Assembly (NCBI GenBank): GCA_001939145.1 | Contig: LSRX01000061.1 | Coordinates: 1,215,354 to 1,279,353 of the forward strand | Source of the DNA: Symbiodinium microadriaticum | Lineage: Eukaryota; Sar; Dinophyceae; Suessiales; Symbiodiniaceae | Length of the DNA stretch: 64,000 nucleotides | Direction: 5' to 3' | Shown: one piece after another, positions 1-14,289 of the stretch | Layout: each line of letters begins with the position of its first letter | Position numbering within the stretch: the stretch's first letter is position 1 | Notes under the pieces: generated by a model | Database searches by the model: none | What the model was told of the DNA's origin: nothing | The model's input: only the letters and a program-made list of their open reading frames with translations | Position numbers and translations under genes: made by a program

Positions 1-690
1 GAGAGAGGCGCCTCTAGGGTCTATTTGACGCCCTATTCTTTTCCTATATGACTGATACTAATAGAAATAATTGAAATGATTGAAATCAGCAGGGCCGATT
101 TCAATTACTTCAATTATTTAAATTATTTGGGCCACCCGAAGAATAGAAATAATTGAAATCGGTGGGGTTTGTGTTCAGCCACGAACCCCACCGAATTGAA
201 CTATTTAAATAATCGAAATACTTGAAATAATTGAAATAATTGAAATCCGGCCGATTTCAATTATTTCGATTATTTAAATTATTCGGGTGGCCGAAAGAAT
301 CGAAATAATTGAAATAATTGAAATCGGCCCCATTTCAATTATTTCAATTATTTCGGTTATTTCATTTTTCAAATCCTGGGGTTCGGCGGCTTCGGCCCAC
401 CGAACCACAGGATTTCAATTATTTCAACTATTTGGGCCATCCGAAGAATCGAAATAATTGAAATAATTGAAATAATTGAAATCCGGCCGATTTCACTTAT
501 TTCGATTATTTAAATTATTCGGGTGGCCGAAAGAATCGAAATAATTGAAATCGGCCCCATTTCAATTATTTCAGTTGTTTCAATTATTTAAACCCTGGGG
601 TTCGGCGGCTTCGGCCACCGAACCACAGGATTTCAATTATTTCATTTATTTAAAATATTTTGATGGCCGAAAGAATCGAAATAATTGAAA
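1..690. repeat. AT-rich palindromic satellite with higher-order units
   Basis: The segment is built from short units such as AATTGAAATAATTGAAAT and the reverse complement TTTCAATTATTTC, so each half can fold on the other. A higher-order unit of roughly 220-236 bp occurs twice: the GAAATCCGGCCGATTTC core is near 242 and 478, and the GGTTCGG...CCGAACC core near 380 and 599. The second core reads as a stem closed by a TTCG loop. No coding potential was seen. It has no similarity to the unique sequence that follows. Confidence 0.9.
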
Positions 691-1276
691 TAATTGCTTA
701 GTATTGTAAATATAAAACCGTGGTTAAATAGAATAGACCCTAAAGGTATCGGGCACATATTTATATTTATTTGCGTTCATGTCGGTGCCATCCAGGCCGG
801 AGGACACGTCTGCAGCTCTTCCGCTTCGCCGCTCCTGCCTGGGCCAGTGCTGCGGCTTCGCGGCTCCAGGGCTTCAGGGTTAGGGTCTATTTTGATTTGG
901 GGCTTGGGGCTTAGAGTAGGGTTTAAGGTCCAGGGCTTGGTACGGCTCGTGGTTTCGGGCTTGGTGTTCACTGGGCTTTTTGAAGGCGTGTTTAGGGTGT
1001 TGAGTGTAGCGATTGTTTCAATGCTACTGCTATTTGAAGGCTTCAGTCGGGTATTATGGTGTTTCGTCAAACCTGATAAATTGCGGTCAATAAAAGAGGG
1101 GCCTAAGTTATCAGAATCGGAGTTTAGAGCTCGTGTGTGCCACGGCGGTACAGGGGAATTGTATATAAACTTGGACTTTGCCGTGCCAAGGCGTTGTTGC
1201 ACACATACAACTCGTCTTGAAATACAGCTCGTTGGGGGCTCACTAGCTGGCATGCCCTGTGCCTTTAATTGCTTGC
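691..1276. other. No gene recognised
   Basis: Two overlapping ORFs on opposite strands cover most of this stretch (694-1299 plus, 777-1280 minus). Neither has recognisable domain content, and the plus one is rich in TTTAGGG-like runs. Nothing here can be supported as a gene. Confidence 0.6.
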
Positions 1277-1418
1277 TCAAACCACCTCGAAGGGACTGAA
1301 GCTATGGAGCTCTGACGACATGGCTCCTTGCCTTGTCCTACAGCTGGCGAGTGTTGCTGCAAGCATTAACGTCGCCGCTGGAACGTCTCCATTTAAGACA
1401 TAACCACTGGTAGTAGAA

Positions 1419-1822
1419 GTGGCAGCAGCAGTAGCAGCAGTGGCAGCAGTAGCACTAGTAGTCTTAGCAACAGTGGCAGCAGCAGTAGCACTGGCAGTAG
1501 CAGTAGCAGCAGCAGAGGAGCAGGAGCAGGAGCACGAGAAGGAAGGAGTCGCAGCAGGAGCAGGAGTAGCAGGAGTAGGAGTAGGAGTAGGAGTAGGAGC
1601 AGGAGTAGGAGTAGGAGTAGGAGTAGGAGTAGGAGGGGTAGGAGTAGGAATAAGAGGAGTAGGAGGAGTAGGAGTAGGAGTAGTAGGAGTAGGAGTAAGA
1701 GGAGTAGGAGGAGTAGGAGTAGGAGTAGGAGGAGTACTAGTAGTTGTTGTTGTAGCAGAAGCAGCAGCAGTAGCAGTAGCAGTAGGAGTGGTAGTCGTCG
1801 TCGTCGTCGTAGTAATGAGAAC
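1419..1822. repeat. (GTAGGA)n / (AGC)n imperfect microsatellite
   Basis: A purine-rich run of GGAGTA hexamers from about 1550 to 1735 is flanked on both sides by AGC/AGT trinucleotide tracts. The low-complexity ORFs over it (poly-Leu, poly-Gly/Val, poly-Thr/Pro) are products of the repeat and not genes. Confidence 0.9.
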
Positions 1823-2064
1823 AACCACGTTTCAGAACAAGAGCAACTACTATTCAAAATAAGAACAACCACTATTCAGAATAACAACAACTAACCACTA
1901 TTCAGAATAAGAGCAAGAACAATAGAAACCTCTCTGAGCCCCGCGCCGGCTGAGGCCTTGTCTCTGCCGCCACCCCGGCGGAGGGTCGAAGCGAAAGACC
2001 CGGGCGCCAACCAAATAACAAGGGCAGTCGACCCAAGGCACCCTTAGAATCTGTGGACGAGCAG

Positions 2065-2360
2065 CGGTGGTGATGCTAGTGATGGTGGTGATGATGTTGC
2101 CGTCGCGGGCAGTGGCGATGACGGTCTTCATGGTACGGTTGAGAACAAGAATGATGGTAACGATGATGGTGATGATGATGATGATGACTATCATTATGAC
2201 GATGATGTTGACGATGATGAGGACGATGACGATGACGACGTGGCGATGATTACCACGATGATTACGTCGATGAAGATGCGTATGTTATGATGCTGGTGAT
2301 GATGACGATGATTATCATTAGGGCTATAATAGGGATGAGGATGGTGATGGTGGTTTATGG
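2065..2360. repeat. (GATGAT)n imperfect trinucleotide repeat
   Basis: Interrupted GATGATGGT/GACGATGAT triplets run through this stretch. The Met/Thr-rich ORFs on it are repeat products. Confidence 0.85.
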
Positions 2361-3955
2361 TCGTGGCGAACTAGTCGACTCTCCCACTGTTGCGTTGCTT
2401 TAGTCGATTCTCTTCCAGTTAAGATGCCTGCGCCTGCTGAAAGACTGCTCTCGTCTTTACCACAACTTTGCGCATGACCTCGGACCGAAAAGTATGATCA
2501 TGCAGGCTACGGCTACGATCTAACGGAAACTCTACTCGAGGCCAGGCATCGCCTGGACCGAAAAGTACCGCGGTCATGCAACGAGCACCAGTGCTCAGGA
2601 GTCCATTCCACTGTGTGCGCGGGGGCTAGGAGGGTTGACTGCCCAAGCTTACTGTGCAGCTGGGGCCGCCAGCAGGGTCAAGCTCTTTGTAGCCCAGACA
2701 TCGCATGGCAGCTGCCCAAATTCGCAAAACGTTCAATGCGGGTCGTCGAAGGCCTCTCTCTTTGAGATGCTCTGAGACATTTACAAGTTATAAGAACACA
2801 TCCTCCGGCCTAGACCCTCACGGAAAATGGCGAAAGCTTTAGGACTCTGGGGGTTCGGGTTTAGGGGTATCTGCTCCTTCTGAGAGACACTCCCGAAAGC
2901 CTCCCCTCCCTACAGGTGGGTCTTCTTCTAATCAGGGTGGGTAATAATGGTACAAGTAGTGCTGAAACATAAAAGTGGATCAGAACTGAGAACATGCCCA
3001 CACCGAATATCGGCAAAAGTTGCAACTCTGATTTACATTCTAGCTTAATCCTAAAGCGCGTGAAGCCGGAAGCATCAATGTGACCTTGAGCCCTGGATCC
3101 TAACTGTCCTAACATCCGCCTAGAAAACGCCTCAACCCTTTTGCCCTCCGCCGCGTTGTGGAGCCCTTCGTCGGCGTGAAACGGCGGTCTTGACCGGGCT
3201 GCCGGCCCCGGAAACGGACATGGTCCGGCTGGAGGTGCGCTTCGGGTTCTGGGGCTTCAGGGTTGCGGCTTTGCCTTTGGGGCTTCGGGTTGGGGTGGAG
3301 GGAAAATGTCACTTTTGAACAGTATCCCCGCGTGCTCCCTAGAGGTTTAGCTACAGGGGCGCCATCGCGTTTGCGCTGAGGGCTTACTCGACACCACTTC
3401 TTCCTAAGGAGCCAGCTGGAAGGAATCGCAGGGGGCGGGAATGCCATCAACAGCTTACGGCTTTGTCCTAAAGAGAGTATGCCGCCAAACACCCAGGGTT
3501 GTCATACCTTGTCTCATTGCAACCAGAAACCTTGAGGCCTTCACGAGCACTGATGGACCTCGGGTGTCGGCTTGCAGGGGGGACTCTGCTAGCCTTGAGC
3601 CGGGGTGGGGTGTGGTTCAGACCGGGTGCACGCGAAAGCCTTGCCAGCCCGGACCTTCAGGCAAAAGTGATGACCTTGGCACAGGGAGATGAGGGCTACC
3701 AGGGAGGAATTTAGAACAAAGCTTCGGGTTCGGGATTCTAGGGTGAGCACCCCGACGACTGCGGGAAGTGCCAGGGTGAAGCGGGGTGATCAACATCCCA
3801 GTCATCATGCTTCCAGCAGGGGAGAGAAAGTGAGTTCGGAGTTGCAGTAGACTTCTTGTGGGCATTTGCCGGCCACTGTCCTTATCGTCATAAGCTGCCA
3901 CCCCTCATCACCTTCCAGGGACAGGAGCACCGACAAGGACAACAACAAAAGCAGA
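2361..3955. other. No gene recognised
   Basis: This is unique sequence with short ORFs on both strands. I found no exon pair with matching phase, no family motif and no RNA gene. The final part grades into the CAA array. Confidence 0.5.
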
Positions 3956-3956
3956 A

Positions 3957-5274
<1,318 letters not shown>

Positions 5275-5287
5275 TCCCCTGCATAGA

Positions 5288-8200
5288 TCACTGAAGCCGT
5301 GCCCATATGACAGCCGAACCAGCAAGCCCCCTGGCACGCTCAAAAACTGCAGGGAGCCGGGCGTAAGCCGGCATGGCGGCACCCGACTGCTGGATCTTGG
5401 CAGTCGCGACTGTTTCGCACTCCGGGGGTAAAGGGCTTAGGGCTTACGGGGCTTGGGGCTTAGGGCAAGGGGCCACAATTTAGAGTGCTCACCCATGGCT
5501 TCTTGGTCTTGAACAGGGGCCTTGATCTGCATGTTTGGAGCATGCGCCTCCAGCCTTAAGGCCCTCTATACAGCACCCATCGAAAAAAGTTATTGAAGTC
5601 GCCTCCGTGATGCCGGCGATTGAATCGATGTCTACATGCAGTTCTTTCCATGATGTATCCCGTGGGCCCCCTTTGCACCCCCAAGTTCTGACTCCTAAAT
5701 CGGTAAGCCTACACCCCAAATCCGAAACCCGCAAGTGCTTAGAGCCTCTCGGCCCCTAAAGCGACCCTGGCCGGTGATTCCAAACGTCCGGGCGCCCGGG
5801 CCACCATGACCTCGGGGCTCGCCAAGCAGTCCACTGAGCTGTTGTAGCGATGCCTGGGTGCTTCGAGCTGGGAATCCGAGTTAGAGGCTTAGTGGGCATT
5901 GGGCTGTTTGGGTTTCAGGGTGCGGAGCTCGGGGCCTCTGACTTTACATCCAGAGTTCTGCATTCTGGATGATGGGAAAAGAGCGGCGAGATCGCGGCCT
6001 CTCAGGGTCAGGGCACTGCAGCACAGCATGCTGCCCAAAGTGAATCTCCACGGCATTTTCTTAGCACCATCACCACGAAGCCTAACGTACCACTGCACTT
6101 AGACCATCCAGGCCCCCGGACGGCGGCTTGTGCCTGAAGGGGAGGACGCCCTGCACTGGCGGTTTTGGAGCTTCAGCTGCTTTCTGGGGATGTGTGGCGT
6201 AGAGGGTTCGAGTGTCTTGCTTAGGACGAAGCTGCTCATGTTTGTGATGGAGACGAAGACCCACAGGGGGAGGGGGAGCTGGGTTCCCACACCCTCTTCG
6301 CTAAGCTGAACCCCAAACCCGAAACGCCAAACCCCGAAGAAGCAACGCCTCCCCAAACCCTATAAGCCCTGAGCACTGCGCGCCTTGTGCGCCGGATCAC
6401 CGAGGCAGGAGATACCCATGATGAGTAGGCACATGAGCATCCTCTCGAGGGCTTTTTTTTAAAGCACCCTTTTCCGCCTGGCAGTTAAGGTCGGCAGAAT
6501 CCGAAAGGGGGTTTAGGGTTTAGGGTTTAGGGGGCTCTGTCTTAAGGGTCTATTCTAACAGTCTGCGACACGCATGTGAGGCACGATAAGGATTTGAGGG
6601 CTCCTTGGTAGGCTTGCTCTGGGCTTAAGGCTCTTAGGACTGCTCGCTGCCTAGCTCTGTCATCGCTTTTTGGAGTGGCGACATGCGCGGGCAAACAGCG
6701 ATCTCCCCTCTCCCCCTTCGGATAGCTTAGGGGTGTTTTTTTAGCTTCCGGAGCAGAAGTTTCACATAGCAACCGCAGGTACACTCCCCCAATTCATCTA
6801 GAGGTCCCCCCTGCGAACAGCCCGACAGCCATGCAAAGACCAAAGCTGGCCCAAGGGCACAGGCTCCGATCCTCCGCGTGCCATCTGCGTTGGGGGCACC
6901 GCAGAAGCCCCCGTCGGCCACGTACTTGGCGTCCCGGGCCTTGGCAGTTTCGAGCGACTTCGGGTGAAGGTTTTCAGGGTTTAGGGGTTTGGGTAAGGGA
7001 CTCGGAGAGAAGTTTTGAGAAGCATACATGGCTCTCTTAGTATGGCAAACAATACCCAATACCCGCAACGCCCGAAACAGCACCGTGACAGTCTCTCCGC
7101 GTAAGTACTGCGAAGCCTGACATGTCCAATTCCACATACTGGGAACTGCAACCGTCGAATCCCGTTGGTGCCCCCTGAACCAGATCTGCGAGAGCTAAGC
7201 TCTGTGCGAAGTATGTCCCAGATCCCCACAGCGTTGTGCTGCGAGTTCCTGCCACCAAAGTTGGAAACATGAATCCGGCGGATGATGCTGAGGGGGAGGA
7301 GGAGGAGGAGGAGGAGGAGGAGGAGGGTTGACGATGATGGTGCTGATCACGAAGTGCCGATAGTCACAGCATGTCACGGTGATGGAAACAGGATGGAGAG
7401 GAGGAGCAGAAGAAAGATGGGTACTAGGAAGACGACGGTGTCGACGAGAAGCTTTGCATTCTCGGTTGATTTTGTTTACGTATGATATGTCATGCGATGC
7501 CATGCCATGCCATGCCATCATGCCATGCCATGCCATGCCATGCCATGCCATGCCATGCCATGCCATGCCATGCCATGCCATGCAATGAAGGCCTTGCGTT
7601 ACATTGCATTACGGTGCATCGCATTGCAGTACATTGCACTGCATTACGTTATACTTGTACGTACATTCTCGCATGCATGCATACATACATGTATATATTA
7701 TATGTCCTACTGTTACTACTAATGGACAACTACTCCATGGATTTATGTCGTGGCTTTAAAATGCCACACCGCTGCTCTGAAGACTCCTCTGGGTATCCCG
7801 ATACACCAAGGGAAAACCGCGTCCCTTAAGGAAAGCGGGCGAGGCCGGCCTACAGCCGTAAAAAGACTGGCGGCTCTCGAGAGAGGCCGTTCAGCGCAAG
7901 GAGCGACGGAACCCAGCCCCCTGAAAGCACGGATAGCACGGGACGGTCCAGAAGCCAAGGGTTGGAAACCACACACCTGGGCTCAAGCGACGCTGTCTTC
8001 TGGTCTCGAGCAGCTGCTTTCGACCGTGCTTACAGAGCTGGGGGCCTACTTGGGAAAGCAAAGTCGATGCTGCGTTTGCATCACCCGCCCATCCGTCAAT
8101 GCCAGGGCACTGGGTTGTTCACGATCGACCTCGGACAGGGACGACGATGGCTTTGGACGCTCACTCTCGGACAAATCCAGGCGAGGCTTCTGTTTCTGAA

Positions 8201-9990
8201 GGGCAGGAAACGACATGAAAGGCAAAACAGCTGGATTTCGAGCTTTCCCTTGGGAAGGAAATTATGCTTCAAACACTCAGCTTCCAAGTCAACTAAGCAC
8301 CTGCCGCGGGACGGGATGTTCAGACATCTTACTTGGCTCGCAGGAGCAGGAGGAGGAGGAGGCGGGTAGCAGCAGTATTTGGACGAAAATTAATTCTTGT
8401 TGCCGGTGTAGTGCTGGTGTTGTTGATGCGTTTGTTTTCGTTGATCTTGTCGTTGTAGCTAGAGTTGGCAATGCAACCAGGACAAACAAAAACTATTCAG
8501 CTTCGACAGGCAGAATCGATGACTTCAGCAGGATTGCGTATCCTAACAACAAGGACAAGAGCCAACCCTCTGGGCCCCCTTGCTCCAAGGCCTCGTTGTT
8601 ACAGCCGTGAAAGGCCCAACACCTCGGCACACGGACGACTTCAGAATCAAAGCTTCGAGGTTCTACGACGACTACTACGACGACTGCTTCTCCTGCTCCT
8701 GTCACTGCTACTGCAGCACTGCCGCCAAACCTACCACTGCCTTGTTGCTTCTCCACCCTCGCTGTGGTTGTGACAGACGAGAACCTTTCTCTTAAGCTCG
8801 GCTCTGTGCGTGGCCCAGCGTAGCTCGGAAGCCGCAAGCGATTACAGGGCAACTCCTCAAAAAGGTACTCTCTCGTGTCTGATTAGCAGCCTCAGCTCAG
8901 GTCTCAAACTTCTCAAAAACCCTTGAGACTGTGGGAGTTCTTCCCGGAGAGCTGGGGCTCCGGCGTGTGGGTGCCGGGCTCGAACTCAACCCCCTGGTCT
9001 TCCAAAGACCTCTCGGAATTAACGAGCAATCTGAATCACACTGAATTCTGAGGCAGAAGAATGTCGCCTCCTGCCCCCCACGAAAACATGAAACTGACTC
9101 TGATTGAATGCTCATCCGCCAGTCACACTTCAAAGTCTCCTGGGCTCTGGAGATTTCTTTGGCCCGAAATTGGTCCCTATAATCCGCTGTGATAGTGCCC
9201 TAAAGGTCCCCTTATGTAGTAGTCCCTTCTACCCCCCATGATCACCCCGTAAGGCCCGAACCGCAGGAGAGACTTGTAGTAGGGTTTCCAGGACGCATCG
9301 CCCTGTGGACCATTTTCCACGCGCTGGATCTGAGCGGGAGTGCTGGGGCGAGGTCACAAGGACGTGAGGCATAACATAAACAAACAAGCATGTGTACGAT
9401 TGTGTATGTGATTGATACGCACACACACACACACACACCCACTTACGTGTAGGCATGCGTGCATGTGCGCATGTGCGTTCTCTCCACGGTACATTTCCCA
9501 GGGCCCCCGGGCCCGCAAAGCTCGCACAGGTGCCCAGGTCTCTGGAGGCGAGAGGATGTAGGCCTAGCTCGGCTCGTCCCAAGCGAAGCTCGGGCTTGAT
9601 GATGCGCAGCTGTCTACGGGCTTCATGAGCTGCAGGTTTACTCTGAAATCCCCGGCAACGTGTACCGGCCTGCTGCTCTATCGGCAGTGCCTGGCGAAGC
9701 AATGACAAAAACATCGTCGCACCGTGCGGCCAGGGGCCGAAGCTGACAGTGACAGCACTTGTCCCATCACAGGGGGGATGCTCCGAAAGACGCAACCCTG
9801 GACCCTGGGAGAACCCCGATAGCGGAGGTCGGGGCCTTAAAAGCGGCATTGACCATCCTGTACTCCTCCGTGCCCATGGGCACATCATGCAGATGCTTTC
9901 CACTCTGATGGCCATTTGTAGACCAGAGCCGCATGATCTGCTCGGGGCTGTAGCCTGGTCCATCGCGGGGCATTCCGAAACGGCTACTGC
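5288..9990 (-). CDS. Poly(ADP-ribose) polymerase catalytic-domain protein, multi-exon, partial
   Basis: A minus-strand gene reconstructed from small exons. Successive exons are 9990-9836, an unlocated middle part, then 7248-7208, 6939-6872, 6441-6384, 6150-6125, 5853-5802 and 5395-5288 (stop TGA). Joined in phase, the exons read [71 protein letters not shown] and [11 protein letters not shown]. The G-x-GTYF(A) element and the following beta strands are those of the PARP NAD-binding fold, which transfers ADP-ribose to proteins. Four introns start with GC (after 7208, 6384, 6125 and 5802) and one best fits GA (after 6872); all end in AG. The exon with the HGT motif and the N-terminus were not found between 9836 and 7248. 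Function as an active enzyme is therefore unproven. A (CTGTTG)n array follows the stop at once. Confidence 0.85.
6505..6533. repeat. Short TTTAGGG interstitial telomere-type motif
   Basis: Three consecutive GGTTTAG-type heptamers lie inside a PARP intron. Similar short runs occur at 14246-14283, 27272-27301, 31802-32000, 40245-40275 and elsewhere. They show how widely the motif is dispersed in this genome. Confidence 0.85.
7273..7330. repeat. (GGA)n tract
   Basis: An uninterrupted run of about fifteen GGA triplets in a PARP intron. The Arg-rich and Pro-rich ORFs over it are repeat products. Confidence 0.85.
7489..7590. repeat. (CCATG)n pentanucleotide repeat
   Basis: About twenty near-perfect CCATG units are followed by decayed GCATT/GTACA units to about 7690. 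It lies inside a probable PARP intron, and the Ala/Trp/His/Gly periodic ORFs on it are spurious. Confidence 0.9.
9418..9440. repeat. (CA)n dinucleotide repeat
   Basis: A run of CA repeats in a probable PARP intron. A second CA run with a CGCG interruption lies at 10141-10178. A 335-residue ORF that crosses both is not a gene as a whole. Confidence 0.8.
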
Positions 9991-10279
9991 CTGCCAATTC
10001 CACGCTGTGTTCTCGCTTGAAACTTGTATGAACCCACAAACACATAAGCAGGTAACTACGCGAAACAGCAGACAAAACAAAACGAATAAAAACATCCGAA
10101 CAAGAGTGCAAAAAGCCAAAAACACGCAAACAAACCAAACAAACACACACACACACACACGCGCGCGCACACACACAAGTATGTACTGTACATGGATACA
10201 TAGGGATATATAAAGTTGTTTGTTCATGCATCTCATGATTATCTAACAAGCTATGCATCTAAATCCACAGCTCCTTAGT

Positions 10280-10580
10280 TCCTGTTATGTGCATGTCTAC
10301 TTATGTGTTCGTGCCTGTTTCGAATATCTATGCTGTTGTATTCATTCTACATACACAGGCAGGCTTTCATGTGTACATATATGTGCATATGTGCGTTGCA
10401 TGTTGGTACATACATAGATACAGAAAAAACAGCATACATAACATGTATAACATACGTAACACATGTAATCTACATAACAAACCTAATGTACAAAACATAA
10501 TGTCCATAACATGCAGAAGCACGCAACATACATTAACAGTCATTGGCATACCAGGGATAGCATACACACATATACACAAA
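10280..10580. repeat. Degenerate CATA/TACA-rich low-complexity region
   Basis: The sequence is dominated by ATACAT, ACATAA and ATGT words with no clean period. Short Tyr/Ile/Cys-rich ORFs are compositional. Confidence 0.6.
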
Positions 10581-10743
10581 CTTGAGAGCAGGGCGGACGA
10601 AAGCTAGGGATAAGGAGTGGATGGGCGGAGGAACGACAAGGGAGAGAGATGTTAACAGCGTATCGGCGTCGAGGCGGCAAATGACGAGCGTGCGGACATG
10701 TCTAGGAGGCGAATGTGGTTCTCCGGCCTTGCAATCTGATACG

Positions 10744-10803
10744 GAGGCTTCTTGCAACGATGAACTGCACTGTGAGGCTTCTTGCAACGATGAACTGCAC
10801 TGT
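10744..10803. repeat. Two tandem copies of a 30-bp unit
   Basis: The 30-bp unit starting GAGGCTTCTTGCAACGATGA is present twice without a mismatch (10744-10773 and 10774-10803), 16 bases before a sequence gap. More copies may be hidden in the gap. Confidence 0.9.
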
Positions 10804-10819
10804 AATGCTGACAAGCATG

Positions 10820-10896
10820 NNNNNNNNNNNNNNNNNNNNNNNNNNNNNNNNNNNNNNNNNNNNNNNNNNNNNNNNNNNNNNNNNNNNNNNNNNNNN
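10820..10896. other. Assembly gap (77 N)
   Basis: All bases are N. The gap lies between a tandem 30-bp repeat and a run of C. ORFs crossing it are not real. Confidence 1.
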
Positions 10897-11049
10897 CCCC
10901 CCCCGCGGCCCTAAAAGTCCTTGATATATCAAGCAAGAGGGCCTCAGCAGGCCAACTTGTCCCCAGGAAAGACTTTGTAAACAACAACTCCCGCAAGCTC
11001 CAAGGAGCTAGCTTTCGTGATATCATACTGCAGCTTAGCCGCATCACAC

Positions 11050-11560
11050 AATCCCACATCATACCATGCAAACACCAATACATGCATGCAAAACTACGTG
11101 CCTGTCATGTGCATTTGTCTATGCAGATGTGCGTACACATTTGGCTGTCTATATAGCCATGCATCTATATATCGAAGTGCACCCACGCCTACATAACTTG
11201 ACTACATATCTACATCTACATTTCTACATATCTACACACCCCATATACATATGTTGTACATATACACACACGTGCATGTCGGTGTATGCCTGTATATATG
11301 CATAGATACATATATCCACACAATGCAAGTACATATACATGTATATATATATATAGAGATAGATAGATAAGATATAGATATAGCTATAGATATAGATATA
11401 GAGATAGATATATACAGATATCTGCTCCGTGTACATGCATACACAAGCCATATATGTGTATCTATGCCCAAATAACTACATACATATTCATATATATATA
11501 TATGTACATATATGTATATATATATATACACACACACACATGTATATACATGTCTATTCC
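11050..11560. repeat. TA/CATA-rich microsatellite region
   Basis: Imperfect TATACA, ATAGAT and (TA)n tracts, densest at 11330-11550. No gene content was seen. Confidence 0.8.
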
Positions 11561-14280
11561 TAGACCGGTGGCCACCCGCCTAGCCACAGCTCGGCATTGT
11601 TTCTCTCCCGAGAGAGCCTCGCACGGTGAGTTACATGGCCCGCATCACTTATATACTGCGGATGTGGGGATTCGGGCAAGCGTGAGGATGAAGGTGGTCT
11701 TGGTGAAGCTGACGAGGACGAAAAGAAGGATGATTAGACTGGTGACGGGATAAATAAAGCCATCATCGTCAGCAGCGCCAGCATGATGTTGACCGTGGCC
11801 ACGACGATGATGATCGTGAGCCCCGTTGCCATGGTCATAGTCATGATACAGGTCATCAGCATCACCTTCTTCTTCACGTTTATGTGGCTGAGGTGAAGTG
11901 GACTGCTGCCGACAACGTCGTCGATGACAAGGACGACGCTTCCTCGAAACCCTCCGCACCCACCTTCTTCTCCGGTTCAACTGCATCGTAGAAGGTACAT
12001 TACAACATGTTTGGCTGATGTACCCTACCATTTTTGGCGTCACTATGCTACCTTCGGCTTTCTTCGGAAAATTGGACGACTGGAACATCCTGACTCGTGT
12101 GAATATGTTATACCGTGCTCCGTCGTGCTATCATACCTAGTTCCCTACCGTGACATATAGTAGTCCGCCTGCTCGTGATGTAACCTAGAAACAAAATGGA
12201 TAATACATCAGCTGTTGTAATTGCAATGATAACACCGAACACCAATGGCGGCAGCAACTCGCAGAATAACAACTGATAAATTTGGATCGCCTGATGACGG
12301 CGACAATCACTCAGCGATCTCATTGCTGCTGCTAAACAAATCCCAAGCCCTAAACTCGAAAAAGTTGTAGCTCCAGCAGCTAGCAGCTGCTGCTACTGCT
12401 GGCCACGACTTACTGCTCTGTTTTGTTTTGGTATTGCGTTTGCAGACCTGGACTCTCAAAGACACCCCACAGCAGCAACATGCATTTAAAACAGAAGCAC
12501 CCGGCTGCAAAACAAACCTCCTCGAACTTCACCTCCAAATGTTCGGCGAACTTCACCCCCCAAAATTTACGGCCTGGACTTATGTGCTCGAACTATCCGT
12601 TGCGCCTCTCTTTCCAGGTCCGGTGAAAGTGCATTTCTGGACCCTCCTTGCCTCGGATGCGGTAGCAGAACAGCGATGAGAATCAAAAACTGAACTCGTG
12701 GTTGTGGTAGAAGCAGTAGCAGTGCTTGGAGGAGGTGGAGGTACTGCTAGTGCTACTGCTACGACTGGTAGGAAGCGGTCGTGGGGGGAAGCGGGGGAAG
12801 TTTGAGGCTAAGGCGGCTAAGGCGTGTAGGGCTCGAAGCCGGGGACTTGATGGCACAAGACCAGGTGCATCGCCTGAACTTTCATAACCTACAAACAAGT
12901 AAAGTCCATATGCTTTATCGGAGTGACGCTACGAACCCGAAGCAGCCAGGAGAGCGGCAGAGGGTCGCATCAATGAGCCGAGGGAGGACGTCGTGGTGGA
13001 GCAGAGACTCCTGGTAAGAAGTGCGGCGGAAAGGGGCGCAAGGTGTAGACATTTGTGCCGTTGAGGATCGCGGCAGGGTCATCCCCCGGTTTCACCTCAT
13101 CGCCCCAGCCCTAGACCCCCCGAAATGCTAATACCCCAACCCCTGATATACAAAAGACTACACAAAGACATCGCCAGGACCGAAATCAAAACCCTAATCC
13201 ATTCTACAACCCCCAAAACAACGAACTGTGAAACCAACAAGCATTCCCAGGACCCTACCCTGAACCCGAGACATGTCCTCCTCCTACATGCTCGGCCTAA
13301 GCTTCGGGGCTCTTTAAGGCACGCCGGGATCAGGCATTCAGTCAAGTAAATGACTGAAGCAATACGAATCTCCACCGGCCTACGCCTCACAGGAGGGCTC
13401 CTGGTTGTGGGTGTCGCCTTGCCGCGAGATCTGTCCTGGCCATTGAAACTTCCGAATCATCCACAAACTTGACATCTACACCACTAAACTCGAGCTTGCA
13501 AATGAATTAAAGCCGCATTCTACTATTATCCCAACTCCACAGACACCGATCCCCATGAATAAGAAAGCCGTCTGACTTCAGCCCTCCGTTCAGGAAATCG
13601 CTGGTGACGCCCCGAAATCAGATGCTTGGGGGTTTCACGGCGCCAGTCCTGAGGGCAGCCGCCCGCTGTCTGCGGTCCAGTACAAAAAAGTCTTGTTCTG
13701 CCCTCCGGTGTGCATCAAAGCCTCCGGGTGTCAGGGCGGGGCACTGGGGTCCTTCTTGCTTCATCCTGGTGCCCTCTACCTTTTCGAAGGCCTAGACAGG
13801 GTTTTCCAAGGCTTGTATACAAGTGTCCGAAGAAAGCCCGGATCCAAGACTGGGTTCTTCACCAGGATTTCCTAGTAGTTGCTGTAGAACGCTGTATGTC
13901 CCTCTTCTGGTAACTTTCAGATACCATCAGAAGGAGGCACTAGTATTGGTTTGGCATTCTGGTAACTTAAGAACCCTTCAGGAACTTAATGTAAGCTACC
14001 ATATCTGGCTGTTGCTATAGATCCCTATTATACTAACTTAAGATTCAGTTCGTGTACACGCGCCCAGGAGAAGCACGGCGCTGGTCCGGAAGGCGGCAGA
14101 CCTCGAGATCCGGCCGCTGGACCGGGTAGACCTCCGAATTTTCTCTGGGCTCGGGCTCACAGAGGTTTTTTCTTTTTTTTAAGGGCCTTTTTCCGTCTGC
14201 TAGGTTCTAGCTCGAGAATCTGCACTGCAGAAGGCACACCACAGAGGTTTAGGGTCTAGGGTTTAGGGTTGGGGTTTAGG
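11561..14280. other. Gene-poor unique sequence
   Basis: I see short ORFs on both strands without any recognisable domain. A minus-strand block at 12088-11645 has a hydrophobic end, but it is fused to low-complexity His/Asp sequence and I do not trust it. A short TTTAGGG run lies at 14246-14283. Confidence 0.4.
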
Positions 14281-14289
14281 GTTTACTGC

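Noticed and set aside
9229-10236. A 335-residue minus-strand ORF
   Set aside because: It mixes CA-repeat sequence with other frames of the PARP exon region. The real exon (9990-9836) uses a different frame.
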